A stretch of 58,629 nt of DNA from Hyphomicrobiales bacterium (GTDB lineage: Bacteria; Pseudomonadota; Alphaproteobacteria; Rhizobiales; Rhizobiaceae). The stretch lies in the NCBI GenBank assembly GCA_900468625.1, contig UBUL01000035.1, positions 1-58,629 of the forward strand. The letters run 5' to 3'. This document shows, one piece after another, positions 1 through 8,490 of the stretch; within the stretch, counting starts at the first letter, position 1, and the number at the start of each line of letters is the position of its first letter. The notes beneath the pieces were generated by a model. The model had not been told where the DNA came from. It was given only the letters and a program-made list of their open reading frames with translations, and made no database searches. The position numbers and the translations under genes were made by a program.

Positions 1-8
1 AAACATGA

Positions 9-1535
9 TTTGCTCTAGATCACCAGCCGGTTCTGGCGATTGTCGGCCAGCAGGCCAGGCGCGCCATCGGCGGTCACTATCAGCAAGAAGTCGATCTTGC
101 CTCGTTGTTCAAGGATGTGGCCGGTGATTTTGTTCATCAGGCCTCGCTACCGGCACAGGTGCGCCACTTGGTTGATCGCGCCGCGCGGATTGCGCTGGCG
201 AATAAGACGGTGACCGCCATCATCCTTCCCAACGACCTCCAGGAGATGCCCTATCAGGAGCCGCCACGCAAGCATGGTACGGTACATTCCGGAGTTGGCT
301 TCAGGCCGGCGCGCGTTGTGCCTCACGCCGACGATCTCAAAGACGCGGCCGACATTCTCAATCACGGCAGGAAATGCGCGATTCTCGTCGGTGCCGGTGC
401 GCTTCATGCCACGAACGAAGTCATCGCTGTCGCCGATCGCCTCGGCGCCGGGGCTGCCAAGGCGTTGCTTGGCAAGGCTGCCCTGCCTGACGACTTGCCT
501 TGGGTCACCGGATCGATCGGGCTCCTCGGCACCAAGCCCTCGTGGGACCTCATGGCCTCCTGCGACACCTTGCTGACAATCGGTTCTGGCTTCCCCTATT
601 CCGAATTCCTTCCCGAGGAAGGCCAGGCAAAAGCCGTTCAGATCGACATAGCACCAAGCATGCTGTCGCTCAGATATCCGGCGGACGTAGGCCTGGTGGG
701 CGATGCGGCGGAGACGCTCAAAGCACTCTTGCCGCTGCTTTCGCAAAAGGGTGACGAGTGGCGTCAGGAGATCGCCGACAATGTGCGGGAATGGTGGAAA
801 ACACTTGAGGAACGTGCATTGGCCAAGGCCGATCCGGTCAATCCTCAGCGCGTGGCATGGGAATTGTCGTCGCGATTGCCTGATCACGCCATCGTCACCA
901 GCGATTCCGGCTCCTGCGCGAACTGGTATGCTCGCGATCTGAAGATGAAGCGCGGAATGATGGCATCGCTTTCAGGCGGCTTGGCCTCCATGGGTGCGGC
1001 CGTCCCTTACGCAATCGCCGCCAAGTTTGCGCACCCCGGTCGACCCGTTATCGGACTGGTTGGCGATGGCGCCATGCAAATGAACAACATGGCCGAACTC
1101 ATCACCGTCGCGAAATACTGGAGGCAGTGGTCGAGTCCCACCCTTATAATTTGCGTCTTCAACAATGAGGACCTCAATCAGGTGACGTGGGAACAGCGCG
1201 TGATGGAGGGCGACCCCAAATTCGACGCCTCGCAGGATATTCCGAATGTCCCTTACCATCGCTTCGCCGAAATGATCGGACTTAAGGGCATTTACGTCGA
1301 TCGACCGGAAGAGGTCGGGCAGGCCTGGGACGATGCATTGCTTTGCGACCGGCCGGTTGTCCTTGAGGTCAAGACCGATCCGGAAGTGCCTCCCCTTCCG
1401 CCGCACATCACGTTCGAGCAGATGCAGCATATCAGCCGAGCTCTAATGAAGGGCGATCCCCACGAATCCGGGATCGTCACAGGCACGCTCAAGCAGTTGT
1501 TTGCAGGCTGGCTATCTGGCGGAGACGAGACATGA
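9..1535 (+). CDS. Thiamine pyrophosphate-dependent enzyme (PoxB / acetolactate-synthase-like), 5' end missing
   Basis: The open frame runs from codon 9 and already encodes the conserved end of the N-terminal TPP domain (LDHQPVLAIVGQQAR, then GGHYQQEVDL), so the true start lies outside the window. A TTG at 105 would give 476 residues, but the conserved sequence upstream of it argues against that start. The C-terminal TPP-binding motif is clear: GDG at residues 320-322, counted from that TTG, with NN about 30 residues later. Family members are usually 550-600 residues. They decarboxylate 2-oxo acids or cleave activated C2 units. The frame meets TGA at 6-8, while the neighbouring frame reads HD just before, so a one-base shift near position 13 is possible. 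It overlaps the next gene by ATGA and heads the cassette ending at 5865. The substrate cannot be told from sequence. Confidence 0.82.
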   Translation, partial: FALDHQPVLAIVGQQARRAIGGHYQQEVDLASLFKDVAGDFVHQASLPAQVRHLVDRAARIALANKTVTAIILPNDLQEMPYQEPPRKHGTVHSGVGFRPARVVPHADDLKDAADILNHGRKCAILVGAGALHATNEVIAVADRLGAGAAKALLGKAALPDDLPWVTGSIGLLGTKPSWDLMASCDTLLTIGSGFPYSEFLPEEGQAKAVQIDIAPSMLSLRYPADVGLVGDAAETLKALLPLLSQKGDEWRQEIADNVREWWKTLEERALAKADPVNPQRVAWELSSRLPDHAIVTSDSGSCANWYARDLKMKRGMMASLSGGLASMGAAVPYAIAAKFAHPGRPVIGLVGDGAMQMNNMAELITVAKYWRQWSSPTLIICVFNNEDLNQVTWEQRVMEGDPKFDASQDIPNVPYHRFAEMIGLKGIYVDRPEEVGQAWDDALLCDRPVVLEVKTDPEVPPLPPHITFEQMQHISRALMKGDPHESGIVTGTLKQLFAGWLSGGDET

Positions 1536-2626
1536 GATCCGCACCGGCGGCCATCGGCGGGATTGAATGTTTCGCCTACAAAATTCCGACGGATGCGCTT
1601 GAGGGGGACGGCACACTTCAATGGGATTCCACCGGCCTGGTGGTCGTGCGTCTTCAGGCCGATAGGCAGAGAGGCATAGGTTATACCTATTGCGATGCCG
1701 CTGCGGTCAGTGTCATAGCCGCCTTGCAGCAGGTGATCGTCGGGTCGCATTGCGATGATGCGGCCGGAATAAATTCGAACATCGAGGCGAAAATCCGAAA
1801 CTTGGGCCGCTCGGGCATCGTCGCCATGGCACTGTCGGCCATCGATATTGCGCTTTGGGACCTGAAGGCAAAATTACTAGAGAGCCCCGTTGCGGTTCTT
1901 CTCGGTGCCACTAGCCGGGCCGTTCCAGTCTATGGCAGCGGAGGCTTCACAACCTATGATGATGTCCGTTTGGGCGAGCAGTTGTCTAGGTGGGTCAGAC
2001 AAGGCTGCAAATCGGTAAAGATGAAGGTCGGCGCCGAGCCGCATCGCGATCCTGGTCGCATTGCGGCCGCAAGGCGTGCATGCGGGTCGGCCGAACTCTT
2101 CATCGATGCCAATGGCGCTTTCAACCCTGGTGCAGCGGTCCGGTTTGCCGCATCCGTTCAAAACGCCGACATCCGCTGGTTCGAGGAACCCGTTTCGTCA
2201 GATGACGAGACGGGGCTTTCTTTCGTGCGGGAGCATCTTCCCGCAGCAATGGAGCTTGCAGCCGGCGAATACATCTACACGCTTGATGATGCTCGCCGTC
2301 TTCTGCAGGCGCACAGCGTTGACGTCCTGCAAGCCGACGTCACCCGTTGCGGCGGCATTAGCGGCTTCATGAAGATCGCGGCGCTCGCCGAAACGTTCCA
2401 TGTCGATCTTTCCGGCCATTGCGCGCCATCAGCCCATCGTCACGTCGCTTGCGCAACTGCCCGGCTTCGTCACCTGGAATGGTTTCACGATCATGTCAGG
2501 ATCGAACAGATGCTGTTTGATGGAGCGCCCACCATTTCAGACGGGACAATTCAGCCGGATCTATCGCGCCCGGGAATAGGCCTCGATTTCAAGTTTTCCG
2601 ACGCAGAACGCTTTAGAGTGCGATAA
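1532..2626 (+). CDS. Mandelate racemase / muconate lactonizing enzyme family protein (enolase superfamily)
   Basis: A 364-residue enolase-superfamily enzyme. Such enzymes abstract the proton alpha to a carboxylate on Mg2+-bound substrates and are often acid-sugar dehydratases or racemases. Visible signatures are the capping-domain end (AIDIALWDLKAK, about 103-114), K163-x-K165 as the likely base on strand 2, metal ligands D192 (IDAN), E218 (WFEEP) and E246 (AAGEY), a late D269, and H296 in SGHCAPS, a placement seen in the gluconate, galactonate and mandelate-racemase-like groups. Start ATG overlaps the stop of the TPP enzyme (ATGA), so the two are translationally coupled. With a GMC oxidoreductase downstream it probably acts on an aldonic acid, which is inference. 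Confidence 0.88.
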   Translation: MRSAPAAIGGIECFAYKIPTDALEGDGTLQWDSTGLVVVRLQADRQRGIGYTYCDAAAVSVIAALQQVIVGSHCDDAAGINSNIEAKIRNLGRSGIVAMALSAIDIALWDLKAKLLESPVAVLLGATSRAVPVYGSGGFTTYDDVRLGEQLSRWVRQGCKSVKMKVGAEPHRDPGRIAAARRACGSAELFIDANGAFNPGAAVRFAASVQNADIRWFEEPVSSDDETGLSFVREHLPAAMELAAGEYIYTLDDARRLLQAHSVDVLQADVTRCGGISGFMKIAALAETFHVDLSGHCAPSAHRHVACATARLRHLEWFHDHVRIEQMLFDGAPTISDGTIQPDLSRPGIGLDFKFSDAERFRVR

Positions 2627-2629
2627 ATC

Positions 2630-3589
2630 ATGCCATCTCGATCCTATCCTCCCCTGCGGCTTTCCGATCGCGCCGAAAGCATTTCAGATGCGATAAGCGC
2701 GCTCGCTGCGGGGATCGCCGCGCTGCGGGAGTTATCCGAGCCACCAAGGCGAGCGGTCGGGGCAGATCACATCGTTTCCGCGGCGCGAAAGCTGAATGGC
2801 GCCGCTGCGGTACTGGCGCTATCCGTGCTGGCCGACAGTGGAATCGAGCATTATAGAGGTAGTTTTCGCAACCGCGCAATGTATGCGCCGCTCGCAGCCT
2901 CCGCCCTGACACTCATCGCCAGCTTGGTTGGTATCGTCGATCTCAAACCCAGGCGCCACCTTGTTCGCGATGCCATATATGCAGTGAGCGGCGCCATCGG
3001 TCTTGCGGGCTTAGGCTTTCATACCTTCAACGTCATGAAGCGACCAGGGGGATTATCCTGGCTCAATCTGTTCTATGCTGCGCCGATCGGCGCGCCGATG
3101 GCCCTGGTGCTCACAGGCAGTCTCGGCCGTGCGGCGGAGAGCGTCCGCGATACGAACCCCGGCCAGTTGCCGTCACTGCTGAAGCAGCCGGCGGGAAAGA
3201 TCCTGACCCTCGGATCGTGCCTCGGCCTTGTCGGCACCATTGGAGAGGTTTCCCTTCTCCATTTCCGGGGCAGCTTTCAAAACCCCGCAATGTACCTTCC
3301 CGTGACAATCCCGCCGGTAGCCGCGGCCGCCCTTGCAGGCTGCCTGACCACGCAGCGCAGGTGGATCGTCGCCCTTGCTCGATCAATTCTGAGGCTGACA
3401 TCGATCCTGGGCATCGTAGGAGCAGGTTTCCATGCCTACGGGGTTTCGCGAAATATGGGTGGCTGGCGGAACTGGTCGCAGAATGTTCTAAACGGACCGC
3501 CTATCCCGGCACCTCCGAGCTTTACTGGGCTCGCCATAGCGGGCCTTGCCTCCCTCTCTCTGCTGGAAATGGAGCGGGATATTGACTGA
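2630..3589 (+). CDS. Integral membrane protein with an internal duplication, unknown function
   Basis: A 319-residue protein with about eight hydrophobic segments after a 50-residue soluble N-terminus. It is built of two repeats: HYRGSFRNRAMYAPL near residue 80 recurs as HFRGSFQNPAMYLPV near 212, and the following FHTFNV and APIGAP elements recur as FHAYGV and PIPAPP. Each half therefore carries the same loop plus four helices. The start lies 3 bases after the enolase-like gene, and the end overlaps the next gene. I do not recognise a named family. Its place between a dehydratase and a two-component FAD dehydrogenase suggests a membrane anchor or electron-transfer partner, but no haem-binding CxxCH motif is present. 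Confidence 0.75.
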   Translation: MPSRSYPPLRLSDRAESISDAISALAAGIAALRELSEPPRRAVGADHIVSAARKLNGAAAVLALSVLADSGIEHYRGSFRNRAMYAPLAASALTLIASLVGIVDLKPRRHLVRDAIYAVSGAIGLAGLGFHTFNVMKRPGGLSWLNLFYAAPIGAPMALVLTGSLGRAAESVRDTNPGQLPSLLKQPAGKILTLGSCLGLVGTIGEVSLLHFRGSFQNPAMYLPVTIPPVAAAALAGCLTTQRRWIVALARSILRLTSILGIVGAGFHAYGVSRNMGGWRNWSQNVLNGPPIPAPPSFTGLAIAGLASLSLLEMERDID

Positions 3590-4229
3590 CAAGTTTCCTG
3601 GCTATGACGTCCTCAGCAAGAAAGATGGACCCTCGTGGAATGACCGGACACGCCAGGTCATCGATGAAAGGCTCGCGACGAATTCCGAGGCTCATAGCTT
3701 CCTTTCACCGGAAGCTTGGCTTGTGCTGAAAGCCCTCTGCAGGCGCATCATTCCTCAAAATACCAGCCGCGCCGATCCGGTTCCCATCGAAGCCATTCTC
3801 GATCGAAAGCTGCTGGAGGGACTATCCGAAGGTTACCAGGACGCGCGCTTGCCCCCAGCTCCCTTGGCGTGGTCACTCGGGTTGAAAGCAATCGATCACG
3901 AAGCAAGCCTGCGAAAAGGTCGTTCCTTCGCGGAACTCGATGACGGCGAGCAGGACATGATACTCACCGCGGTTTCTGCGGGGAAAGTTCGTTCACCGCT
4001 CTGGTCGGGCCTGCCCTCTGCGGTCTTCTTCAAGAAGCGGGTGCTGCACGACATCGTGTCGATCTATTATGCGTTTCCGGCATCCTGGAACGAGATCGGC
4101 TTTGGCGGTCCGGCAAGTCCCCGAGGCTACGTGCGCCTAGGTTTCGATCGGCGAGATCCTTGGGAAGCTTTTGAAGCTGAACCGGGGCACTACGACGAGG
4201 CAGTCCAAGAAAATGCCAAAGTCAGATAA
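3582..4229 (+). CDS. Gluconate 2-dehydrogenase subunit 3 family protein
   Basis: A 215-residue protein resembling the small (gamma) subunit of membrane-bound FAD-dependent gluconate, sorbitol or 2-ketogluconate dehydrogenases. The core FLSPEAWLVLKALCRRIIPQ (about residues 40-60) is the family hallmark, and the Trp- and Gly-rich tail (FPASWNEIGFGGPASPRGY) matches it. I chose TTG 3582 because GGAGCGG precedes it closely; an ATG at 3546 lies deep inside the upstream gene. The family usually has a Tat signal that co-exports the catalytic subunit, but none is evident here. It overlaps the membrane protein before it and the GMC oxidoreductase after it, as expected for subunits of one enzyme. Confidence 0.82.
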   Translation: MTDKFPGYDVLSKKDGPSWNDRTRQVIDERLATNSEAHSFLSPEAWLVLKALCRRIIPQNTSRADPVPIEAILDRKLLEGLSEGYQDARLPPAPLAWSLGLKAIDHEASLRKGRSFAELDDGEQDMILTAVSAGKVRSPLWSGLPSAVFFKKRVLHDIVSIYYAFPASWNEIGFGGPASPRGYVRLGFDRRDPWEAFEAEPGHYDEAVQENAKVR

Positions 4230-5865
4230 TCCGATGGAAACTCCGCGCGCAAAAGATGGGCGGGCACCCGACGTCTTTCGCAAAGGCGCGTGGACGCCGA
4301 TGCGGACATATCGCGATGACGAACCGGTCGACTTCGCAATTGTCGGGACCGGGGCGGGCGGCGGGACGCTTGCCTGCAAGCTAGCGGAATATGGCTTCTC
4401 CGTCGTCGCTTTCGACGCCGGACCCTATTTTCGGCCGCTTGAGGATTTCGCGTCAGACGAAGCCCATCAATCGAAACTATACTGGACAGATGAGCGCATT
4501 GTGGAAGGCGAGACGCCTCTGCAACTCGGCGCAAACAATTCCGGCAAGGCGGTCGGTGGCTCGACCGTGCATTTCGCAATGGTCTCCCTTCGCTTTCGCC
4601 CCGAATGGTTCAAGTCGCGCAGCCTGCTTGGCTACGGCGCCGACTGGCCTTTGGATTGGCGCGAAATGTGGTTCTATTATCGCGAAGTCGAACTCGCAAT
4701 TGGGATTTCCGGACCGGTCCGCTATCCGTGGGGGCCACCTCGCCCGCGCTATCCCTATCGTCCGCATGAGTTGAATGCCGCTGCGCTCGTCCTGGCGAAA
4801 GGCGCCGAGGCAATGGGGATCAAGTGGACACCGACACCCTTGGCAACCTTGTCGGCACCTCGCGGCCTGGCGCATCCCTGCATCTACCGCGGTATGTGCG
4901 TGCTCGGCTGCTCTACTAACGCAAAACAGAGCGTTTTGGTAACGTGGCTTCCCCGCGCGCTTAAAGCCGGTGCAGAGATTCGCGATCTCGCAATGGTCGG
5001 CAAGATCGAGCACAGCAGATCGGGTCTCGTGACAGGGGTGCATTACCACCGAGAGGGGCAGTGGCGATTCCAGAAAGCCCGCAATGTGGTCGTGGCGGGG
5101 TATGCGATCGAAACGCCACGACTGTTATTGAATTCGGCGACCTCGAAATTTCCCGATGGGCTTGCGAACAGCTCCGGACTTGTCGGCAAGAATTTGATGG
5201 TCCAATCCAACCAGGCAGTCTGGGGACGCATGGACCAGGAGATCCGCTCCTATAAGGGTCCACCTTCTCTCGCAATTACGGAGCACTGGAACTACGAAGA
5301 CGAAGGCAAGGACTTCTTCGGAGGGTATTGCTATATGAGCCAGGGTCCCCTGCCGATCGTCTGGGCAAATACACTTGCTGCAAAAAGAGGGCTCTGGGGT
5401 TCGGCCCTTTCAACTGAAATGGAGAACTACAATCACAGCGTGGGACTGAAGATCGTGGGCGAGTGCCTGCCCCAGGAGCGCAATCGGGTCACGATCGCTC
5501 AAGAGCGGGATCAATACGGCATTCCGATCGCGCGTGTGACCTATAGCTACTGCGACAACGACAAACGGCTCATCCGTCATGCGTTGAACTTCATGAGAGA
5601 AGCGCTGCGTGCGTCGGATGCTCATGATATCTGGGAGGAAGAAGACGATACGTGTCATCTCAATGGAACAGCACGAATGGGACACAATGCCGATACGAGT
5701 GTCGTCAATGCCGATTGTCGCAGCTGGGACATTCCCAACCTATGGATCTGCGACGGATCCGTCTTTCCGACAGTCGGCGGCGTAAATCCCTCACTCACCA
5801 TTCAAGCGATTGCTTGTCGGACAGCGGATAGAATTCAGTCTCTCTCGGCTCGCGGAGAACTTTGA
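4213..5865 (+). CDS. GMC family FAD-dependent oxidoreductase (gluconate/choline dehydrogenase type)
   Basis: Catalytic subunit of about 550 residues. The dinucleotide-binding motif VGTGAGGG lies at about residues 44-51. A Cys-rich CIYRGMCVLGCSTNAKQS segment near 223 is typical of the gluconate-dehydrogenase-like branch. The C-terminal HLNGTARMG and GGVNPSLTIQA segments carry the active-site His and Asn of the GMC fold. The start at 4213 has GAGG 12 bases upstream; an alternative ATG at 4171 adds 14 residues. It overlaps the subunit-3-like gene by 17 bases. The enzyme likely oxidises a sugar, aldonic acid or polyol and passes electrons to a quinone or cytochrome. No cytochrome c subunit is encoded nearby. 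Confidence 0.88.
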   Translation: MPKSDNPMETPRAKDGRAPDVFRKGAWTPMRTYRDDEPVDFAIVGTGAGGGTLACKLAEYGFSVVAFDAGPYFRPLEDFASDEAHQSKLYWTDERIVEGETPLQLGANNSGKAVGGSTVHFAMVSLRFRPEWFKSRSLLGYGADWPLDWREMWFYYREVELAIGISGPVRYPWGPPRPRYPYRPHELNAAALVLAKGAEAMGIKWTPTPLATLSAPRGLAHPCIYRGMCVLGCSTNAKQSVLVTWLPRALKAGAEIRDLAMVGKIEHSRSGLVTGVHYHREGQWRFQKARNVVVAGYAIETPRLLLNSATSKFPDGLANSSGLVGKNLMVQSNQAVWGRMDQEIRSYKGPPSLAITEHWNYEDEGKDFFGGYCYMSQGPLPIVWANTLAAKRGLWGSALSTEMENYNHSVGLKIVGECLPQERNRVTIAQERDQYGIPIARVTYSYCDNDKRLIRHALNFMREALRASDAHDIWEEEDDTCHLNGTARMGHNADTSVVNADCRSWDIPNLWICDGSVFPTVGGVNPSLTIQAIACRTADRIQSLSARGEL

Positions 5866-6220
5866 CATGACGACGGGAGCTGTCGCGCCGATAAAAATGC
5901 TGAATTCCTGGAATGAAGATCCGATTTGCTCCTGTTCCCGCACGGCCTACACTCGTCATGCACGAGCTCAGCTAAGACAGAATGCTACCATAGGCTGACG
6001 ACCACTCAAGGCCTGATCATCTGAAAGCAAAAGTGATTGCGCCGTCAGATTCCAATGTCCAAACTTTTCCTCTCCCCCATAAACGATCTTGAAGGAAATC
6101 TGTAAGTCGAGACTGTCGCGAACAACATCGTTGATTTGGACATTATTTCTGCACGAATAGCAGTGAATCAAGAATCGGACCGGTCAGGGTAAAGTCAACA
6201 TCAACGTCCCCAGACCAACA
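5866..6220. other. Non-coding gap after the oxidation cassette
   Basis: No convincing gene was seen. A short minus-strand frame (about 5968-6171) has no recognisable domain. The base composition is more AT-rich than the genes before it, and the gap leads into an area of gene remnants, so it is probably a decayed insertion hot spot. Confidence 0.4.
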
Positions 6221-6597
6221 CTACGCCGAGCCGCCCTCGGGAGTAATATCAAATAACTCCTCGGGAGATATTTTTCGCCTCACCAGACCACTGTCATCCC
6301 TGTATATTTGTAGCTCCCGAAGAGAAACTCCATTCCAAAATATGATCAGGTGGACAGGGGTCCCATAATCTCCTTGTTGTTGTCATCGTCAAAATAGGCA
6401 GACACTGGTGCTTTTGTATTGGTGAGCTTTACTTTTCTTGTGTCCTCACGTCTGCAGAGGGCGAGAGAACCGAATTCATCAATCGTCTTTCCGAGATATA
6501 GATTCGGCTCGAAAGTGAATTGAGACGAGACCTCGCCTGTCATTCTTTTTATAACTTCAATTTCACACGTTGATAGTTCACGCCAGCCATTGTCCAT
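6221..6597 (-). pseudogene. DUF6984-like protein, frameshifted
   Basis: The minus-strand frame starting at ATG 6597 (MDNGWRELSTCEIEVIKRM) reads to DDDNNKEIMGP and then stops. Adding one C to the C4 run at 6357-6360 continues the protein as VHLIIFWNG, RELQIYRDDSG and ISPEELFDITPEGG, ending at TAG 6221. The joined product of about 125 residues matches my recollection of the DUF6984 family: an N-terminal Leu-Thr/Ser-x-x-Glu helix, then beta strands ending in the ELQIYRDD motif. I therefore read this as one gene broken by a single missing base. DUF6984-like proteins have no firm function; some small proteins of this kind sit beside polymorphic toxins. Confidence 0.6.
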
Positions 6598-6611
6598 TTG
6601 CGTCTTTCCCG

Positions 6612-6794
6612 TCAGCTTGGAAAATAGGTTCCGATATGTATTCGCCCAGGAAGGGGATAGCCCCGATACTCTAACCCGCTTGGAGTCCTCCCTCTAAACT
6701 CCCCCCAAATAGTTGACGGATCTGGCAAACATTGCAGAATTTCGGCTCGTGCCGCGGTAAATATCCCCGGCAAAGCCCTACGATATGCACACAT
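6612..6794 (-). pseudogene. Remnant open frame, possibly the C-terminal end of a larger gene
   Basis: A minus-strand frame of 60 codons ends in YRGYPLPGRIHIGTYFPS just upstream of the DUF6984-like gene. It stays open into the IS transposase region, which may have cut it. The tight spacing (about 15 bases) and shared strand resemble a toxin tip followed by its immunity gene, but no toxin fold is recognisable. It may equally be noise. Confidence 0.2.
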
Positions 6795-6833
6795 CTCGAT
6801 GGCCTCTTGCCGAACACGGGATTTTCTGAATCG

Positions 6834-7690
6834 ATGATGCCCCGATGGTGTTTGGGGGATCGCGAGATGGAATACGGTTTAGGGCGGTTCGGAGACCGGC
6901 GTCTTGAAAAAGGGGGGTCGATTTGCTGGCCCGCCTCGTCACGGTTGGGCAAGCCGGGATCAGCGTGCGCCGGGTGGGCGGCAATCGGGCTGGCGAGATG
7001 CGCTTTACGCGTTTTCTGCGTAATCGGCGCGTGAGGCCTGAAGAGATGATCTCAACCGCGCGTGCGCGCACGGCCGGATTGGCCGGGGGACGGCATATCC
7101 TGGCGATACAGGACACCACTACCCTGCGCGACGATGGCAATCAGCGCAGTTTGAACCTCCATGCGATGATCGCGGTGGATGCTGACGATGGCGGGCTGCT
7201 TGGGCTTGTGGATGCGGTGTTCCTCAAGCATGTGGGAGGCAAGAAGGGGCTGCGCAAGAAGCTTCCCTTTTCGGAGAAGGAGAGCCGTCGCTGGCTTGAC
7301 ACGACACATACAGCGGCGCGTTTGATCGCGTCAGGAGCCGCCTGCGTCACCGTTGTCGCCGACCGGGAATGTGAGATCTATGAAGAATTCGCCTGTCGGC
7401 CTGCCGAGACGGAACTTGTGATCCGTGCCAATCATGATCGTTGCCTGGAAGGGGGCGGCAGGCTTTATGAATGCCTGAAGACTGTGAGCGAACTGGGCCG
7501 TGAGACGATTGAACTGCCGGCCAATCCGGGTCGGCTTGCTCGCAAGGCTGTTCTGGCGTTGCGTACCTGTGAGATCACGCTGAAACGGCCCCAATCCCAC
7601 AAGGGTGGTCATACGGTAAAGCTGCCGGAAACGGTCACGCTCACTTTGGTCGAAGCGCGAGAAATTGATCCGCCGGCGGGGGAACCGAAG
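6834..7690 (+). pseudogene. IS4-family (Tn5-like) transposase, frameshifted and lacking its C-terminus
   Basis: The N-terminal part (GRFGDRRLEKGG) and the main part (DLLARLVTVGQAGISVRRV) sit in different frames. One extra G in the G6 run at 6911-6916 joins them. Two catalytic positions of the DDE fold are visible: Asp in AIQDTTTLR and Asp in VVADRECEIYEEF. The protein follows the family to EAREIDPPAGE and then departs from it just where the conserved LLTT segment and the catalytic Glu (Y-x-x-RW-x-IE) should follow. The element is therefore inactive. No clear terminal inverted repeats were found. Confidence 0.75.
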
Positions 7691-7849
7691 TCGGCACTCA
7701 CTTGTTGGTTCAAGGAGCGCATTGCTCAAAACAGCGGTCGTCTGAAGAAGCCGATGATTGTGGCACTGGCCCGAAAATTGCTGGTCGCACTCTGGAAGTA
7801 TGTCAGTTCCGGCGTCGTGATCGAAGGCGCAATCATGAAGAACGCCTGA
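7691..7849 (+). pseudogene. C-terminal tail of an IS110-family transposase, fused in frame to the IS4 remnant
   Basis: The last 50 or so residues of the open frame (CWFKERIAQNSG, then MIVALARKLLVALWKY) do not belong to an IS4 transposase. They match the conserved end of IS110-family DEDD transposases, in which a basic stretch precedes the ALARKLL helix. The join lies near 7685-7700, so an IS110-type element was truncated by, or recombined with, the IS4 element. What remains of the IS110 element is this tail plus the non-coding right side. Confidence 0.6.
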
Positions 7850-7959
7850 AGCGCGAGCGTCTGCGAAAAGCAAATTTTAATCCTCAGGGAGTGATTGCCC
7901 TGACGGATCCAGGTGAACGGACCGGGATTCCTTTTGGCTTCAACCGCCGGTCTTGAGTT

Positions 7960-8135
7960 TGGTCCCGTTCTCCTGAGCCCGCGCCCGCGAAAGCGGGAAA
8001 TTGGTGCCTGCCGCCAAAGTGCGGCGACCGGATGTGAGGTTGTACAGGCGCGAAAGCCGGGCCGGTAATTGCTATGGGCTCAGACCGTGGATCCGTTTAC
8101 TTAGGAGAAATTCGATGCCACTCGAATGAACAATT
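7960..8135 (+). ncRNA. Hairpin-rich region at an IS110-type end, candidate bridge-RNA remnant
   Basis: Directly after the IS110-type tail lies a gene-free stretch with consecutive stem-loops: CCCGC-GAAA-GCGGG at 7984-7997, GCCGC-CAAAGT-GCGGC at 8010-8025, and GGC-GCGAAA-GCC at 8047-8058. IS110-family elements carry a structured RNA (bridge or seeker RNA) in a non-coding end; in the IS1111 group it lies downstream of the transposase gene. Position and structure fit such an RNA, but I cannot identify target- or donor-binding loops by eye. Expression is unknown. Confidence 0.35.
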
Positions 8136-8143
8136 GACAAAAA

Positions 8144-8180
8144 GCCTGATGTGAGGGAATCGGCATCGCTCGCATCAGGC
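8144..8180. repeat. Long imperfect inverted repeat (stem-loop)
   Basis: GCCTGATGTGAG (8144-8155) pairs with CTCGCATCAGGC (8169-8180) with a single G-T wobble, leaving a 13-base loop. It separates the IS110 remnant from the convergent parE stop at 8200. It could be an IS end or a terminator, though no clean T run follows. Confidence 0.5.
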
Positions 8181-8199
8181 GGAAACTCAAGGTAAAAAT

Positions 8200-8490
8200 C
8201 TAAAACCCTGATGGCCATCGCTGATGAGCATGCATGACCGTGAGAATCTCTACGTCTTGCTCGACACGGTAAGGAATGATGTAGGGAATATCCGGCAGCA
8301 CCAGTTCGCGGGTGCCATTGATGCGGCCAACGCGACCTGTTGCGGGAAACTCCGCAAGCATGTCTACCGCCGACACGATTCGCTCGATGACCCGTGCAGC
8401 AGCATCCGGATTATCCTTCTGGATATGCGCGCCGATCCCATCAAGCCGCCGCAATGCTCTCTTTGTCCAGCGGATACGCTTTTCGCTCAT
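8200..8490 (-). CDS. parE: RelE/ParE family toxin
   Basis: A 96-residue protein with the ParE/RelE fold pattern: an N-terminal strand and helix (IRWTKRALRRLDGI), a second helix with AARVIERIVSAVDMLAEFP, the GRVGR...TRELVLPDIPYIIPYRV core and a C-terminal ILTVMHAHQRWP strand. ParE toxins act on gyrase and RelE toxins on ribosomal mRNA; the sequence favours ParE. ATG overlaps the antitoxin stop (ATGA). The pair is likely a plasmid or island maintenance module. Confidence 0.88.
   Translation of the reverse strand: MSEKRIRWTKRALRRLDGIGAHIQKDNPDAAARVIERIVSAVDMLAEFPATGRVGRINGTRELVLPDIPYIIPYRVEQDVEILTVMHAHQRWPSGF

Noticed and set aside
7960..8180. Considered a CRISPR-like repeat array
   Set aside because: The stems differ from each other and spacing is irregular; no direct repeats.
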